From positions 1 through 64,000 of the forward strand of contig NZ_CYPU01000007.1 in the NCBI RefSeq assembly GCF_001458195.1: a stretch of 64,000 nt of DNA. Reading direction: 5' to 3'. The notes below the pieces were generated by a model. The model saw only the letters and a program-made list of their open reading frames with translations. It did no database searches and was not told the origin of the DNA. The position numbers and the translations under genes are program-made. This stretch comes from Ruegeria atlantica (lineage in GTDB: Bacteria > Pseudomonadota > Alphaproteobacteria > Rhodobacterales > Rhodobacteraceae). The stretch's first letter is position 1. Each line of letters opens with the position of its first letter. Positions 1-8,276 of this stretch are shown here, one piece after another.

Positions 1-252
1 CAGAAGTCGGAGACATGGGTGCGATGGCACCGCGCCGAGTCGTTGAGTGCTATAGGGCGTCTTTGTAGTCGCGGGTCGTCTCCCCTCTCCCCCCCCCTTG
101 CCCCCCCTGGCCGCATCCGCCCGCCCGCCCGCGTCAGATCCCGGCGCGCTCTGACACGCTGCGATCGAGAGGAGATATCGAGGGGCTTACGTGCGAGGGT
201 CTCGATACGGTCGATTGCCCGTGCTTTGAACCGATCCCCATCATCGGTGCGA
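1..252 (+). mobile_element. IS30-family transposase, N-terminal fragment
   Basis: The reading frame is open at the left window edge and carries the N-terminal region of an IS30-type transposase: a first helix-turn-helix-like part (VRWHRAESLSAIGR), then IRPPARVRSRRALT and the diagnostic HTH segment REEISRGL..SIRSIARALNRSPSSV. In intact relatives this continues as S-R-E-I; here it stops being recognisable at about base 252, where IS3 sequence of the opposite strand begins. The catalytic DDE domain is absent. A C-rich stretch (about 70-130) gives poor similarity and may hold small compensating frameshifts. It is a dead fragment. Confidence 0.7.
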
Positions 253-641
253 CAATGCACGAAGTCATAGCTCCAGACATGATTGCTATGTTCCGGCCTG
301 AGTCGAACACATGAACCATCGTTTAGCCAAAGCCGTCCCTTCTTGGGCTGTTTTGCAGGCACCTTCAGCCCCTCTCGTCGCCAAAGCCGTTCAATGCGCC
401 CATCACTGACAGACCATCCAGCCTCTCTCAGCAACACCGCAACCCGGCGATACCCATACCGACCATACTGCCTGGCAAGCTCGATCATGTCGGCCACCAG
501 CTGTTCTTCATCGGGTCGGCCCCGTGGAATACGCCTTTGCGTGGATCGGTGCTGTCCCAGTACGCGGCATGCACGGCGCTCGGAAACTTTGAACTGGCTG
601 CGAACATGAGCGACGCAAGCACGGCGACGAGAGGGGCTTAG
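246..641 (-). pseudogene. IS3 transposase OrfB, truncated after first catalytic Asp
   Basis: Starting in the -1 frame relative to orfA (normal IS3 programmed frameshift layout), the frame reads LSPSRRRACVAHVRSQFKVS, then the HTH_21 segment with ARQYGRYGYRRVAVLL, then KKGRLWLNDGS and HVWSYDFVHCRTDDG. The D of SYDFVH is the first residue of the DDE triad. The remaining integrase core is replaced by IS30 fragment sequence read on the wrong strand. No ATG is expected, because OrfB is normally made as an OrfAB fusion by frameshifting. Confidence 0.75.
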
Positions 642-916
642 AAGTTTCCCTTCGATGCTTCCGTCAGGATAAGCTTGTCGAGCGTCAGGTCTGATACCGC
701 ACGCCTGAGCCGCTCATTTTCCTTCTGAAGCCGCCTAAGTTCCTTCAATTGGTCTACACCCATTCCGCCATATTGCTTGCGCCAGCGGTAATAGGTTTGC
801 TCCACAACGCCGATCTGTCTGATCGCATCCAGACGCGGCATCCCTTGCCCCATCAGAACTTCAACCTGCCGCAACTTCGAGACAATTTCTTCCGGCTTCG
901 GTCGCTTGTTTGCCAT
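638..916 (-). CDS. IS3 transposase OrfA (HTH)
   Basis: A 92-residue OrfA. It begins MANKRPKPEEIVSKL, has a helix-turn-helix around IRQIGVVEQTYYRWRKQYGG, and a C-terminal leucine-zipper-like helix (LKELRRLQKENERLRRAV) that in this family mediates dimerisation and contact with OrfB. The ATG at 916 is chosen over upstream codons because GGAGGA lies just before it. The gene looks intact but its partner OrfB is truncated, so it should be inactive or act only as a dominant-negative regulator of related IS copies. Confidence 0.8.
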   Translation of the reverse strand: MANKRPKPEEIVSKLRQVEVLMGQGMPRLDAIRQIGVVEQTYYRWRKQYGGMGVDQLKELRRLQKENERLRRAVSDLTLDKLILTEASKGNF

Positions 917-975
917 TCTTGGTCCTCCGTTTCCTAATCTTAACGGTGGGCCCATTCAAATGGGGAGGCTCAGTA

Positions 976-1835
976 CAATCTCTTCCAATATTCCAGCCTC
1001 CATGGCGACCGTCGCGAATGTCCGACGATGGGAATGAATGGACCATTGCATACGCTGGGGCCCTTTCAAATGACCACTCGGTGACTTCGGAGAGGGGAAG
1101 ACCCATTGGTGATGAAGGCCCCGCAAAGTAGCGAGTATCTCGTGATGCACTTGCGATATGGGGAGATCAAAACTGCGCCCGTTCTTGGTCATCGGCAAAT
1201 GTATGTGATCTTCCTGCACGTTCTTCCATTCGAGCGTCAGTGCCTCTGTTTTGCGAAAGCCTGTGAACAAGAACAATTCGTAGAATACCCTGTGGATCGG
1301 GTTGTATAGCTCATCAACGGCCTCGCCCCATGCGTTCAAATCCTCAATTATCCAGCCATTTGGTTGTTCCGCATACCACTCTATGGCCATCGTTGGGCTT
1401 TCCGGCAGATCATGTACCCGCCGCGCATGGTTCCAGACTGTCCGAAAGTACTTCAAAGTGTGATTTGCGGAGGAAGGTTTCGCGGCCATCGACCCATGAC
1501 GCTGAACCACCATGGATTTCGTGATCTCATCCAGCGACAGGCGTAGCCAATCTTTCAAATGAAGCTCGAACTGCTGCCGCAACCCGGACCGGTGGGCCTC
1601 AGACCGAAGCTTTGGACGTGCCAGATAAGTTTCCATAGCTATTTCAAGAGTGGGTGCTCCAATCTGCAGCTGCCTGCCTGCTCCCCTGCCCCAGTCCAAC
1701 GCAAAACCCAATGCAGTTTGTCGTGCGACGTCCGCAGAGATCAGTGGGTACCGCCCGATCAAAACCCGCCGGGTTTGCCCTCCAACATCTTTCTGGAAGT
1801 ACCAGGTTTTGGACTGCTTGCCGACGAATAGAAAT
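976..1835 (-). pseudogene. Phage-type tyrosine integrase, truncated at both ends
   Basis: The frame contains the arm-binding domain (KTWYFQKDVGG, LIGRYPLISADVARQTAL), a SAM-like core-binding domain, and part of the catalytic domain: Arg I in FTGFRKTEAL, the beta-hairpin Lys (MTKNGRSFDLP) and the HxxR box in HSHRRTFATVA. The frame breaks after EAGILEEIV, where IS3 sequence begins, so the second catalytic His/Trp and the Tyr nucleophile are lost. At the 5' end the frame meets a stop near 1838 with no ATG before FVGKQSKTW, so about 30-40 N-terminal residues are missing. This is a relic of a genomic island or prophage; no attachment site or tRNA is visible nearby. Confidence 0.75.
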
Positions 1836-2075
1836 CAAATAAATGCATAATATGAATAGCTTGGCAACTACAGGAATGCCTAGGATATATATAACATCTG
1901 CTTGGAAGGCTAAGGCAATAGCCAGTATACGACGCCCGCTCAGCGGTGGTCGGTTTAAGCGATGCGTCAGATGTCGTCAAGCGCCGTTCGAAGCCAGATT
2001 TCAAATTCGTCAACAAAAATTGACAGGCGGTATACCGCATCCCCAAGACAGTCGTTCTGGCAGTTAAAGACAAAC

Positions 2076-3212
2076 TCAAGATTGCGCGGGCAGCCATTCG
2101 CAACGGCTGAAATCGGCAGATATCCGGATCACCGAACCGTATTCAAAAACCGTTGGCGGGGCCAACCCGATCAGCTGAGCCGGATAAGAAGTAGCCGCCG
2201 CCAGTGCGTCCTGCAACGGTACACCGACTTGTTTGACCAGCAAGCCAACGGCGGTCGTCAGGTCCAGGTCCGCGCCGGCCAGCGTTCCGTCCGCCAGTGT
2301 CAACCTGCCTTCGGTTCGCATGATTTTGCGGCCTTCAAGGGTGAATTCGGTTTGATCCGTACCCGCCACAGCCATTGCATCGCTGACTAGAAAGATTTGA
2401 CCCGGCGCAGTTTTCGCAGCCCAGGCAGCGCGCATCGCGGCGGGGTGCACATGGACGCCATCGGCAATCAGCCCTGCAGATAGCGTTCCGCTGGCCAGCG
2501 CCGCGCCGACGAGGCCGGGTTCACGATTGCCCAGCTGGCTCATCGCGTTGAACAGATGGGTTACGCAACGCGCACCGGCGGCAGCATACCGCTGGCAAGT
2601 CGCAAAATCCGCATCGCTGTGCCCGAGCGAAACAAGGATACCAGCGTCGCTCATGGCGCGGACCTGCTTCTCGGACACAGCCTCGGGGGCGACAGTTACC
2701 TTCAGGCAGGGAAGTGCATTTGCGGCTTCTATCAGCTTGTTCAAATCCGCCGCTTCCAACGGCCTTATCAAATTACCGTCGTGCGCCCCTTTCCGCGCGA
2801 CCGACAAATGCGGCCCTTCCAAATGCAGCCCTGCAACGCCCGGCACTTGTGCTCGCACTGCCTCGATCGTCGCATCTATTGCCGCGCGGGTTTTGGCGGG
2901 TTCGTCGGTGATCAGAGTGGGCAGCAGCGAAATCACACCCAATCGGCGATGGGCACCGGCAATTCTGCGGATCGTTTCGACCGACGGATTATCGTTGAAC
3001 ATAACGCCATCGCCGCCATTGACCTGCAGATCCACAAAACCGGGGCTGAGTATGTCGCCGTTCAGATCGACAACGTCCTTTTCCTGGGCGACCTCGGCGT
3101 CGGGCAAAACTTCCCCCGAACGCCCCTCAAGAAAAACAAGCGCGTGGTCGGGTAACAATCGGCTGCCGTCAAAGATTGGCCCGTTTCGAAAGATCACCTT
3201 GCGTTCTGTCAT
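2076..3212 (-). CDS. nagA: N-acetylglucosamine-6-phosphate deacetylase
   Basis: A 378-residue amidohydrolase, usual length for NagA. It removes acetate from GlcNAc-6-P to give glucosamine-6-P in the cytoplasm. Visible motifs are PGFVDLQVNGGDG near residue 57, the metal-binding Glu in LHLEGPHL, His in SLGHSDAD and THLFNAM, substrate residues in IADGVHVHP and the catalytic Asp in LVSDAMAVAG. The ATG overlaps the TGA of the upstream SIS gene by four bases, so it is translationally coupled as the last gene of the leftward amino-sugar operon. It would act after the kinase, and after MurQ when the substrate is MurNAc. Confidence 0.93.
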   Translation of the reverse strand: MTERKVIFRNGPIFDGSRLLPDHALVFLEGRSGEVLPDAEVAQEKDVVDLNGDILSPGFVDLQVNGGDGVMFNDNPSVETIRRIAGAHRRLGVISLLPTLITDEPAKTRAAIDATIEAVRAQVPGVAGLHLEGPHLSVARKGAHDGNLIRPLEAADLNKLIEAANALPCLKVTVAPEAVSEKQVRAMSDAGILVSLGHSDADFATCQRYAAAGARCVTHLFNAMSQLGNREPGLVGAALASGTLSAGLIADGVHVHPAAMRAAWAAKTAPGQIFLVSDAMAVAGTDQTEFTLEGRKIMRTEGRLTLADGTLAGADLDLTTAVGLLVKQVGVPLQDALAAATSYPAQLIGLAPPTVFEYGSVIRISADFSRCEWLPAQS

Positions 3213-4237
3213 ACCGTTTCGGTCACTTTCTTAAGGTGTCGCGGTGCGTCCGGGTCGATCCCCCGTGCACTGGCGACGGCCTCTACCATGCTGTAAAAAG
3301 ACGTAATCGCCGTTATTGGGTCGGTGATCCAATGATCCGTTCGAACTACCGGCAGAGCCTGCGCGCGCGTTACTTTGGTGGTCGTCGCAAAAACCGCAGC
3401 ACCTTTTTCGGCCAAGGCATCAGCCGCATCGGCAGTTGCCTGTTCGGCTGCATCATTGGCCGCGAACGAAATCACCGGAAACCCTTCTTCGACAATCGAC
3501 ACCGGGCCATGCAGCACTTCGGCCGCTGAATAGCTTTCGGCATGGATTTGGCATGTCTCTTTGATCTTCAATGCAGCTTCGTCAGAGATCGCATAAGAAG
3601 GCCCCCGGCCAAGCGTAAACAACGAGCGCCCGGTGATTGTTTCGGCTGCAGCCGACCAATCGCATTGGGCCGCTCGCGCCAGGTATTCGGGCAAGGATTG
3701 GATCGCCCCGATCAATTCAGCATCCTCTTTGACCTCGGCCAGCAACCATAGACCGGACACCAACGAGGTCACAAATGTCTTGGTTGCTGCGACGCTCAGT
3801 TCCGGCCCCGCGTGCAATGGCAGAACTGCATCCGCCACGTCGGCCAGGCGCGATTCCGAGTTGTTGGTCACCGCAATTGTCAGTGCGCCAGAGTTTCGCA
3901 AAGACCCTGTCAGGCCAACGATATCCGGGCTTTGGCCGGATTGCGAGATGGACAGGCAGACAGATCCTTTTGACCTTAGATCCACCCCGTAAATCGAACT
4001 GACGGATGGCCCTACTGAGGCAACCGGTAATCCAAGAAGCAGTTCACTGGCATACTTCAGATAGCTGCAGGCATGGTCGGATGATCCCCGGGCGACCGAG
4101 ATCAAAAAACGTGGATCCGTATCCCTTACGCTTTGCGCAGCTGCTCGGATATTGTCTGCCCCCGTGCTGAGCAATCTGTCGACGGCATCAGGGATCTCCA
4201 GAATTTCCTGACGCATTTTCGAGTTCTTTTCGGACAT
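3209..4237 (-). CDS. SIS-domain aminosugar-phosphate isomerase/deaminase (NagB-II/AgaS-like)
   Basis: A 342-residue protein with two SIS domains: the first around ISVARGSSDHACSYLKYASE and SISQSGQSPDIV, the second around TLGRGPSYAISDEAALKIKE and AESYSAAEVLHGP. This is the isomerase half of GlmS without the glutaminase domain, the layout of NagB-II type glucosamine-6-P deaminases. In this operon it is expected to convert GlcN-6-P to fructose-6-P and ammonia. Start 4237 is preferred to a codon 16 residues upstream because GGAAGGACC precedes it and it lies 19 bases after the gntR stop. Reversal toward an aldose-ketose isomerase function cannot be excluded. Confidence 0.85.
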   Translation of the reverse strand: MSEKNSKMRQEILEIPDAVDRLLSTGADNIRAAAQSVRDTDPRFLISVARGSSDHACSYLKYASELLLGLPVASVGPSVSSIYGVDLRSKGSVCLSISQSGQSPDIVGLTGSLRNSGALTIAVTNNSESRLADVADAVLPLHAGPELSVAATKTFVTSLVSGLWLLAEVKEDAELIGAIQSLPEYLARAAQCDWSAAAETITGRSLFTLGRGPSYAISDEAALKIKETCQIHAESYSAAEVLHGPVSIVEEGFPVISFAANDAAEQATADAADALAEKGAAVFATTTKVTRAQALPVVRTDHWITDPITAITSFYSMVEAVASARGIDPDAPRHLKKVTETV

Positions 4238-4256
4238 TTGATCCCGGTCCTTCCAG

Positions 4257-5006
4257 TTATAGGCGCAATTCAGCGACAAAGTCATAAGCGTCGCCGCGAT
4301 AGAGCGACCGCGTCATCTCTGCGACCCGCCCGTTTTGCAAAAATGAGATACGCTCGATATTCAGCCCCGCCGCACCTTCGGGCACCTCCAGCAGTTCGGC
4401 CTCTCGCGCGGCTAGATTCAGAGCCGATATCTTTTGCACCGCGCGCACCGGGCGGCAGCCCAGACCATCTAGCACTTCGTACAGAGACGTCGTGACTTCG
4501 ATCGGGTTCGGTAGAATGTCCAGCGGCAGCGCAGCACGTTCCAACGCCAGCGGACGCCCGTCCGCCTCGCGCAGGCGGTAAATGCGGGATATCTGCTCAC
4601 CCTCTGACAGATTCAGCGCAGTGACCTCTTCCGGGGTTGGCGCAAATACTCCGCGCTCCAACCACTTTGAAGTTGTCTCCATTCCTCGGCTCGACATATC
4701 TTCGGTGAACGAGGTCAGGTGTTTCAGCGATTGTTCAACCCTTTGAACACGTTCCCGAATGAAGGACCCTGACCCTTGGCGCTGCTCGATCACTCCTTCC
4801 TGCACCAGCTCCTGAATCGCCTTGCGCACGGTTACGCGGGACAACTCAGTAATTTCCACCAGTTCCCGTTCGGATGGCAGCGATGAGTTCGGCGCAAGGA
4901 CGCCCGTATCGATCCCCTCTTGCAACCTGCGCCGCAATTGCACGTAGCGGGGGCCATTTTCAGGGGTCAGCCAAAGATCAGAGCGCAGGAATTCAGCAAT
5001 ACTCAT
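4257..5006 (-). CDS. GntR-family regulator with UTRA domain (NagR-like)
   Basis: A 249-residue HutC-subfamily repressor. The N-terminal winged helix (residues about 20-85) contains NSSLPSERELVEITELSRVT and the wing QRQGSGSFI. The C-terminal UTRA effector domain includes RIYRLREADGRPLALERAAL and ERISFLQNGRVAEMTRSLYR. In this family UTRA domains bind phosphorylated sugars, so GlcNAc-6-P or GlcN-6-P is the likely inducer. The gene overlaps the kinase gene by 14 bases. It probably controls both divergent operons through the two repeat sites in the kinase-murQ spacer (inference). Confidence 0.88.
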   Translation of the reverse strand: MSIAEFLRSDLWLTPENGPRYVQLRRRLQEGIDTGVLAPNSSLPSERELVEITELSRVTVRKAIQELVQEGVIEQRQGSGSFIRERVQRVEQSLKHLTSFTEDMSSRGMETTSKWLERGVFAPTPEEVTALNLSEGEQISRIYRLREADGRPLALERAALPLDILPNPIEVTTSLYEVLDGLGCRPVRAVQKISALNLAAREAELLEVPEGAAGLNIERISFLQNGRVAEMTRSLYRGDAYDFVAELRL

Positions 5007-5868
5007 GCGAGACCTCCTTCGCCAAAGCCAACGCCCCGGTCAACGGCTCGCCCGATGGAGGTCGTATCTCTGACTGCATGGCAGCAGGCAGATAGTCCGC
5101 ATAATGCGGAGAGATACCGCCGGTCAGGCAGATCGCGACTTCTGGCTGCCATCCGAGACGTGCCGCCATATCGGCGATGTAAGTAGCACCGGCCTGCATA
5201 ATTTTTCCGGCGACGTCGTCTCCGGAAACTGCTGCAGTGGTAACCATCGGGGCCAACGCGCCGAACTCTGTCGGCGTCGCCCGCCCGGCAAATTCGACGA
5301 TCCCTGCACTACCGCCAAAATCATCCAGCAATTTCTGCGTAAGATCGCTAGTGACTTGAATTCCATCCACGGAATTCAATGCTTCTGCCAATGCAAAACG
5401 ACCAACCCATTGCGCAGATGCCTCATCCCCCAATACTGGCCCCCACCCCCCGGCAAACCGCATCACCCGATCCTTCTGCGAAGCAACAAAGGACCCCGTG
5501 CCACAATGGGCGATCAAGCCGTCCTGAGACGCGAGCGCACCCCGCAGCGCGGCTGGTCGATCATCGGAAACGCGTGCCCGCGTCAGGCCCAGCGCGCTCT
5601 GCACACGACGGGCAATATGGTCATCTGTGACGCCAGCCAATCCGACAAAGGCGGGCAACTGAGTCAGGTCCTGAACATCTACAGCAAGCGTTTGCGCAAT
5701 TTGGGTGATCCCCGATTTCATCTGCAGGACGGACGCATCGAAATCTGTCGAGACATTGGCGGCCCCGGTTTCAACAGAATGAACAATACCAGCGACTTCA
5801 CATGCAACCCGGCATCGGGTTCCGCCACCATCTATGGCCAGTACAGCATTGCTCAGAGACTCAGTCAT
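4993..5868 (-). CDS. BadF/BadG-type amino-sugar kinase (GlcNAc/MurNAc kinase)
   Basis: A 291-residue ASKHA-fold kinase. The phosphate-1 loop is AVLAIDGGGTRCR at residues 8-20. Later ATPase motifs are GLAGVTD, ALRGALASQDGLIAHCGTGS and GGWGPVLGDEASAQWVGR, and the adenosine loop is CLTGGISPHYADYLP. The family includes mammalian GlcNAc kinase and the clostridial MurNAc/GlcNAc kinase MurK. Placement with nagA and murQ points to phosphorylation of GlcNAc, MurNAc or both after ABC uptake. Start 5868 is chosen because the conserved phosphate loop begins eight residues later; the frame upstream of it has no family similarity and runs into the opposite operon. Confidence 0.85.
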   Translation of the reverse strand: MTESLSNAVLAIDGGGTRCRVACEVAGIVHSVETGAANVSTDFDASVLQMKSGITQIAQTLAVDVQDLTQLPAFVGLAGVTDDHIARRVQSALGLTRARVSDDRPAALRGALASQDGLIAHCGTGSFVASQKDRVMRFAGGWGPVLGDEASAQWVGRFALAEALNSVDGIQVTSDLTQKLLDDFGGSAGIVEFAGRATPTEFGALAPMVTTAAVSGDDVAGKIMQAGATYIADMAARLGWQPEVAICLTGGISPHYADYLPAAMQSEIRPPSGEPLTGALALAKEVSHEYC

Positions 5869-5870
5869 GA

Positions 5871-5890
5871 CAATACCATTATAATACCTA
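5871..5890 (-). promoter_or_regulatory. Putative NagR operator, copy 1
   Basis: CAATACCATTATAATACCTA contains two AATACC half-sites 11 bases apart (one helical turn). A matching copy in opposite orientation lies about 120 bases away before murQ. It lies directly upstream of the kinase start and would block the leftward operon. Assignment to the GntR protein is inference. Confidence 0.5.
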
Positions 5891-5990
5891 TTTGAATTTA
5901 GGAAGGCCAAAATAGGCCGATTTCTGCAGCTTTTCTCTATATTAATACAGAACATGTTGATTTCCACTGGAAAAATAAAACTATGGACAA

Positions 5991-6010
5991 GTGGTATTGA
6001 ATAGGTATTG
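5991..6010 (+). promoter_or_regulatory. Putative NagR operator, copy 2
   Basis: GTGGTATTGAATAGGTATTG is the inverted counterpart of copy 1. On the minus strand it reads CAATACC-N5-AATACC and matches copy 1 at 14 of 20 positions, with half-sites 11 bases apart again. It ends about 28 bases before the murQ start. Confidence 0.5.
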
Positions 6011-6037
6011 TATTGGGAACCGCAAAGGGGGATTCTT

Positions 6038-6925
6038 TTGACGCTGCCGCCGACCGAACAACCGCATCCAGACGCCAACAAGCTGGACCCACAAGACCCT
6101 GTCGCCTCTGCTCGGGCGCTGGTTGAGGGGCAGATTGCAGCCGCGACCTCAGCGCGGGGCGCGTTGGACGCGATCGCGCAGGGCGGCAACGCCATGGCGC
6201 AGACCATCCGCGCCGGCGGCTTGCTGCACTATGTGGCCGCAGGCTCGTCCGGGTTGATGGCCGCTGCCGACGCGCAAGAGCTGGGCGGTACCTTCTCAAT
6301 CCCTGCGAACCAACTCCGTATACATATGGCAGGCGGCCTGCCTACCGGCGTCGAAATGCCCGGAGGCGCAGAAGACGAAGCCGACGGACTAGCGGACGCG
6401 CTTTCGACATTGCAACCGACGGATACGATCATCGCAGTGTCCGCAAGCGGATCGACGCCATATACCCTGACCGCCAGCAATATCGCACAGTCATTTGGCG
6501 CAACCGTTATCGGAATTGCCAATAACGCAGGCAGCCCTTTGCTGGAAAGCGCGGATATTCCGATTCTTTTGGCAACGCCGCCGGAATTGATCTCGGGCTC
6601 GACGCGTATGGGTGCTGGAACAGCTCAGAAAATCGCTCTGAACATGCTGTCGTCTCTCATGGCGCTGCAACTTGGCCACGTTCACGGCGGCATGATGGTC
6701 AATTTGCGCGCTGACAATGACAAGCTTAGGGCGCGGGCCACCGGAATCGTCGCGCGGATCGCCGACGTTGATGCAGAATCAGCAAAGCACGCGCTGGACG
6801 CCGCGAACGGAGACGTGAAGCCGGCGGTGCTAATCGCCGCACGTGGCATATCACCCAAAGATGCCTCGGCCGTTCTGGACGCAAGCGGCGGGGTTCTGAA
6901 ATCCGCACTGGAACAAGATAAATAA
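6038..6925 (+). CDS. murQ: N-acetylmuramic acid 6-phosphate etherase
   Basis: About 295 residues. It cleaves the D-lactyl ether of MurNAc-6-P, giving GlcNAc-6-P and lactate. The SIS domain shows YVAAGSSGLMAAADAQELG with the conserved Glu, a second conserved Glu near MPGGAEDEADGL, the phosphate-binding SASGSTPYT loop, and the MurQ signature STRMGAGTAQKIALNMLS followed by HVHGGMMVNLRADNDKLRARA. A C-terminal UBA-like helical part follows. The start is taken as TTG at 6038, eight bases after AAAGGGGG; the N-terminus is slightly shorter than in E. coli MurQ. It is the first gene of the rightward operon, with the ABC transporter genes behind it. Confidence 0.88.
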   Translation: MTLPPTEQPHPDANKLDPQDPVASARALVEGQIAAATSARGALDAIAQGGNAMAQTIRAGGLLHYVAAGSSGLMAAADAQELGGTFSIPANQLRIHMAGGLPTGVEMPGGAEDEADGLADALSTLQPTDTIIAVSASGSTPYTLTASNIAQSFGATVIGIANNAGSPLLESADIPILLATPPELISGSTRMGAGTAQKIALNMLSSLMALQLGHVHGGMMVNLRADNDKLRARATGIVARIADVDAESAKHALDAANGDVKPAVLIAARGISPKDASAVLDASGGVLKSALEQDK

Positions 6926-6950
6926 CTGCTAACCAACTGGGAGAACACAA

Positions 6951-8204
6951 ATGAAACGCAACAGCCTGAAACTGGCCTTACTGGGCACGACCCTGATGGC
7001 TTCAAGCGCCTATGCCGAGGACGTCACGCTGATCATCGAAAGCTGGCGCAATGACGACCTGACCTTGTGGCAGGAACAGATCATCCCGGCGTTCGAAGCC
7101 AAACACCCTGGGATCAAACTGCAGTTCACCCCATCAGCTCCGGCGGAATACAACGCTGTGTTGAACTCGAAACTGGATGCGGGTTCGGCCGGTGATCTTA
7201 TCACGTGCCGTCCGTTTGATGCGTCGCTGGCACTGTATGAGGCCGGGCACCTGACCGATCTGTCTTCGGTCGACGCGATGAGCAACTTTTCGGACGTGGC
7301 AAAATCGGCATGGCAGACGGATGACGGCTCGGCCAGCTTCTGTGTTCCGATGGCGTCGGTGATCCACGGCTTCATTTACAACAAGGATGCGTTTGCTGAG
7401 CTGGGCATCGACGTGCCTACCACCGAAGACGAGTTCTTTGCTGCACTCGACAAGATCAAGGAAGACGGCACCTACATTCCGATGGCGATGGGCACCAACG
7501 ATCAGTGGGAAGCCGCCACAATGGGCTACAACAACATCGGCCCAAACTATTGGAAAGGCGAAGAAGGTCGTCAGGCCCTGATCGCGGGCGAGCAGAAACT
7601 GACAGATGAAGCCTGGACTGCTCCTTACGCCACGTTGGCGCGCTGGGGACAGTATCTGGGCGACGGGTATGAGGCACAAACCTATCCCGACAGCCAGAAC
7701 ATCTTCACTCTGGGCCGGGCCGCTATCTACCCTGCCGGATCGTGGGAAATCGCTGGCTTCAACACACAAGCCGACTTTGAGATGGGCGCGTTCAAGCCGC
7801 CGGTCCAAAACGCAGGCGACACTTGCTATATCTCTGACCACACGGATATCGGCATCGGCATGAATGCTGCTTCCGAGCACCCCGAGGCCGCTGAGACCTT
7901 CCTCGCGTGGGTCGCAAGCCCCGAGTTTGCCGAAATCTTTGGCAACGCCGTACCGGGCTTCTTCCCGCTGTCCAACACTCCGGTCGAGCTGGCAGATCCG
8001 TTGGCCAAAGAGTTCGTCGGTTGGCGCGACGAGTGTGAATCGACCATCCGTTCGACATATCAGATCCTGTCGCGCGGCACGCCGAACCTTGAGAACGAGA
8101 CCTGGGGCGCATCCGTTGCCGCCATCAAGGGTGCCAACAGCCCCGAAGAACTGGGCGCCGACCTGCAAAAAGGTCTGTCCTCCTGGTACGCTCCGCACCA
8201 GTAA
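6951..8204 (+). CDS. ABC transporter sugar-binding protein
   Basis: A 417-residue family 1 extracellular solute-binding protein with a Sec signal peptide (MKRNSLKLALLGTTLMASSAYAED; cleavage probably after AYA). The body has the usual opening VTLIIESWRNDDLTLWQEQI, and the ligand-cleft segments include MASVIHGFIYNKDAF and GRAAIYPAGSWEIAGF. GGGAG sits six bases before ATG. It lies 25 bases after murQ, so the ligand is probably GlcNAc, MurNAc or a small muropeptide sugar (inference from context; not readable from the protein itself). Confidence 0.88.
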   Translation: MKRNSLKLALLGTTLMASSAYAEDVTLIIESWRNDDLTLWQEQIIPAFEAKHPGIKLQFTPSAPAEYNAVLNSKLDAGSAGDLITCRPFDASLALYEAGHLTDLSSVDAMSNFSDVAKSAWQTDDGSASFCVPMASVIHGFIYNKDAFAELGIDVPTTEDEFFAALDKIKEDGTYIPMAMGTNDQWEAATMGYNNIGPNYWKGEEGRQALIAGEQKLTDEAWTAPYATLARWGQYLGDGYEAQTYPDSQNIFTLGRAAIYPAGSWEIAGFNTQADFEMGAFKPPVQNAGDTCYISDHTDIGIGMNAASEHPEAAETFLAWVASPEFAEIFGNAVPGFFPLSNTPVELADPLAKEFVGWRDECESTIRSTYQILSRGTPNLENETWGASVAAIKGANSPEELGADLQKGLSSWYAPHQ

Positions 8205-8219
8205 GCGCTGATCTGACAT

Positions 8220-8249
8220 ATACCCGGGCGGCGGTGATCGCCCGGGTAT
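8220..8249 (+). promoter_or_regulatory. Hairpin between binding-protein and permease genes
   Basis: A perfect 11-bp stem (ATACCCGGGCG / CGCCCGGGTAT) with an eight-base loop, and no T-run. In ABC operons such hairpins often protect the binding-protein mRNA and lower permease expression, giving excess binding protein. That role is inferred here. Confidence 0.6.
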
Positions 8250-8276
8250 CCCCGACACCCCATTGAAAGCAGTCCC

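Larger units (their letters stand above)
246..975 (-). mobile_element. Truncated IS3-family insertion sequence (IS407-like)
   Basis: An intact orfA is followed by the first third of orfB on the minus strand. The promoter-side end lies near base 975, where integrase coding sequence stops being recognisable. The other end is missing because IS30 sequence begins at about 246-252. With no second terminal repeat, target duplication cannot be checked. The element cannot make a complete transposase. Confidence 0.75.

Noticed and set aside
1836-2075. Attachment site or tRNA next to the integrase relic
   Set aside because: No tRNA-like cloverleaf and no obvious direct repeat were seen; nothing supportable in this spacer.
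5869-6207. N-terminal extension of the kinase by 113 codons
   Set aside because: It crosses the operator region and the murQ start, and the family phosphate loop starts just after 5868.
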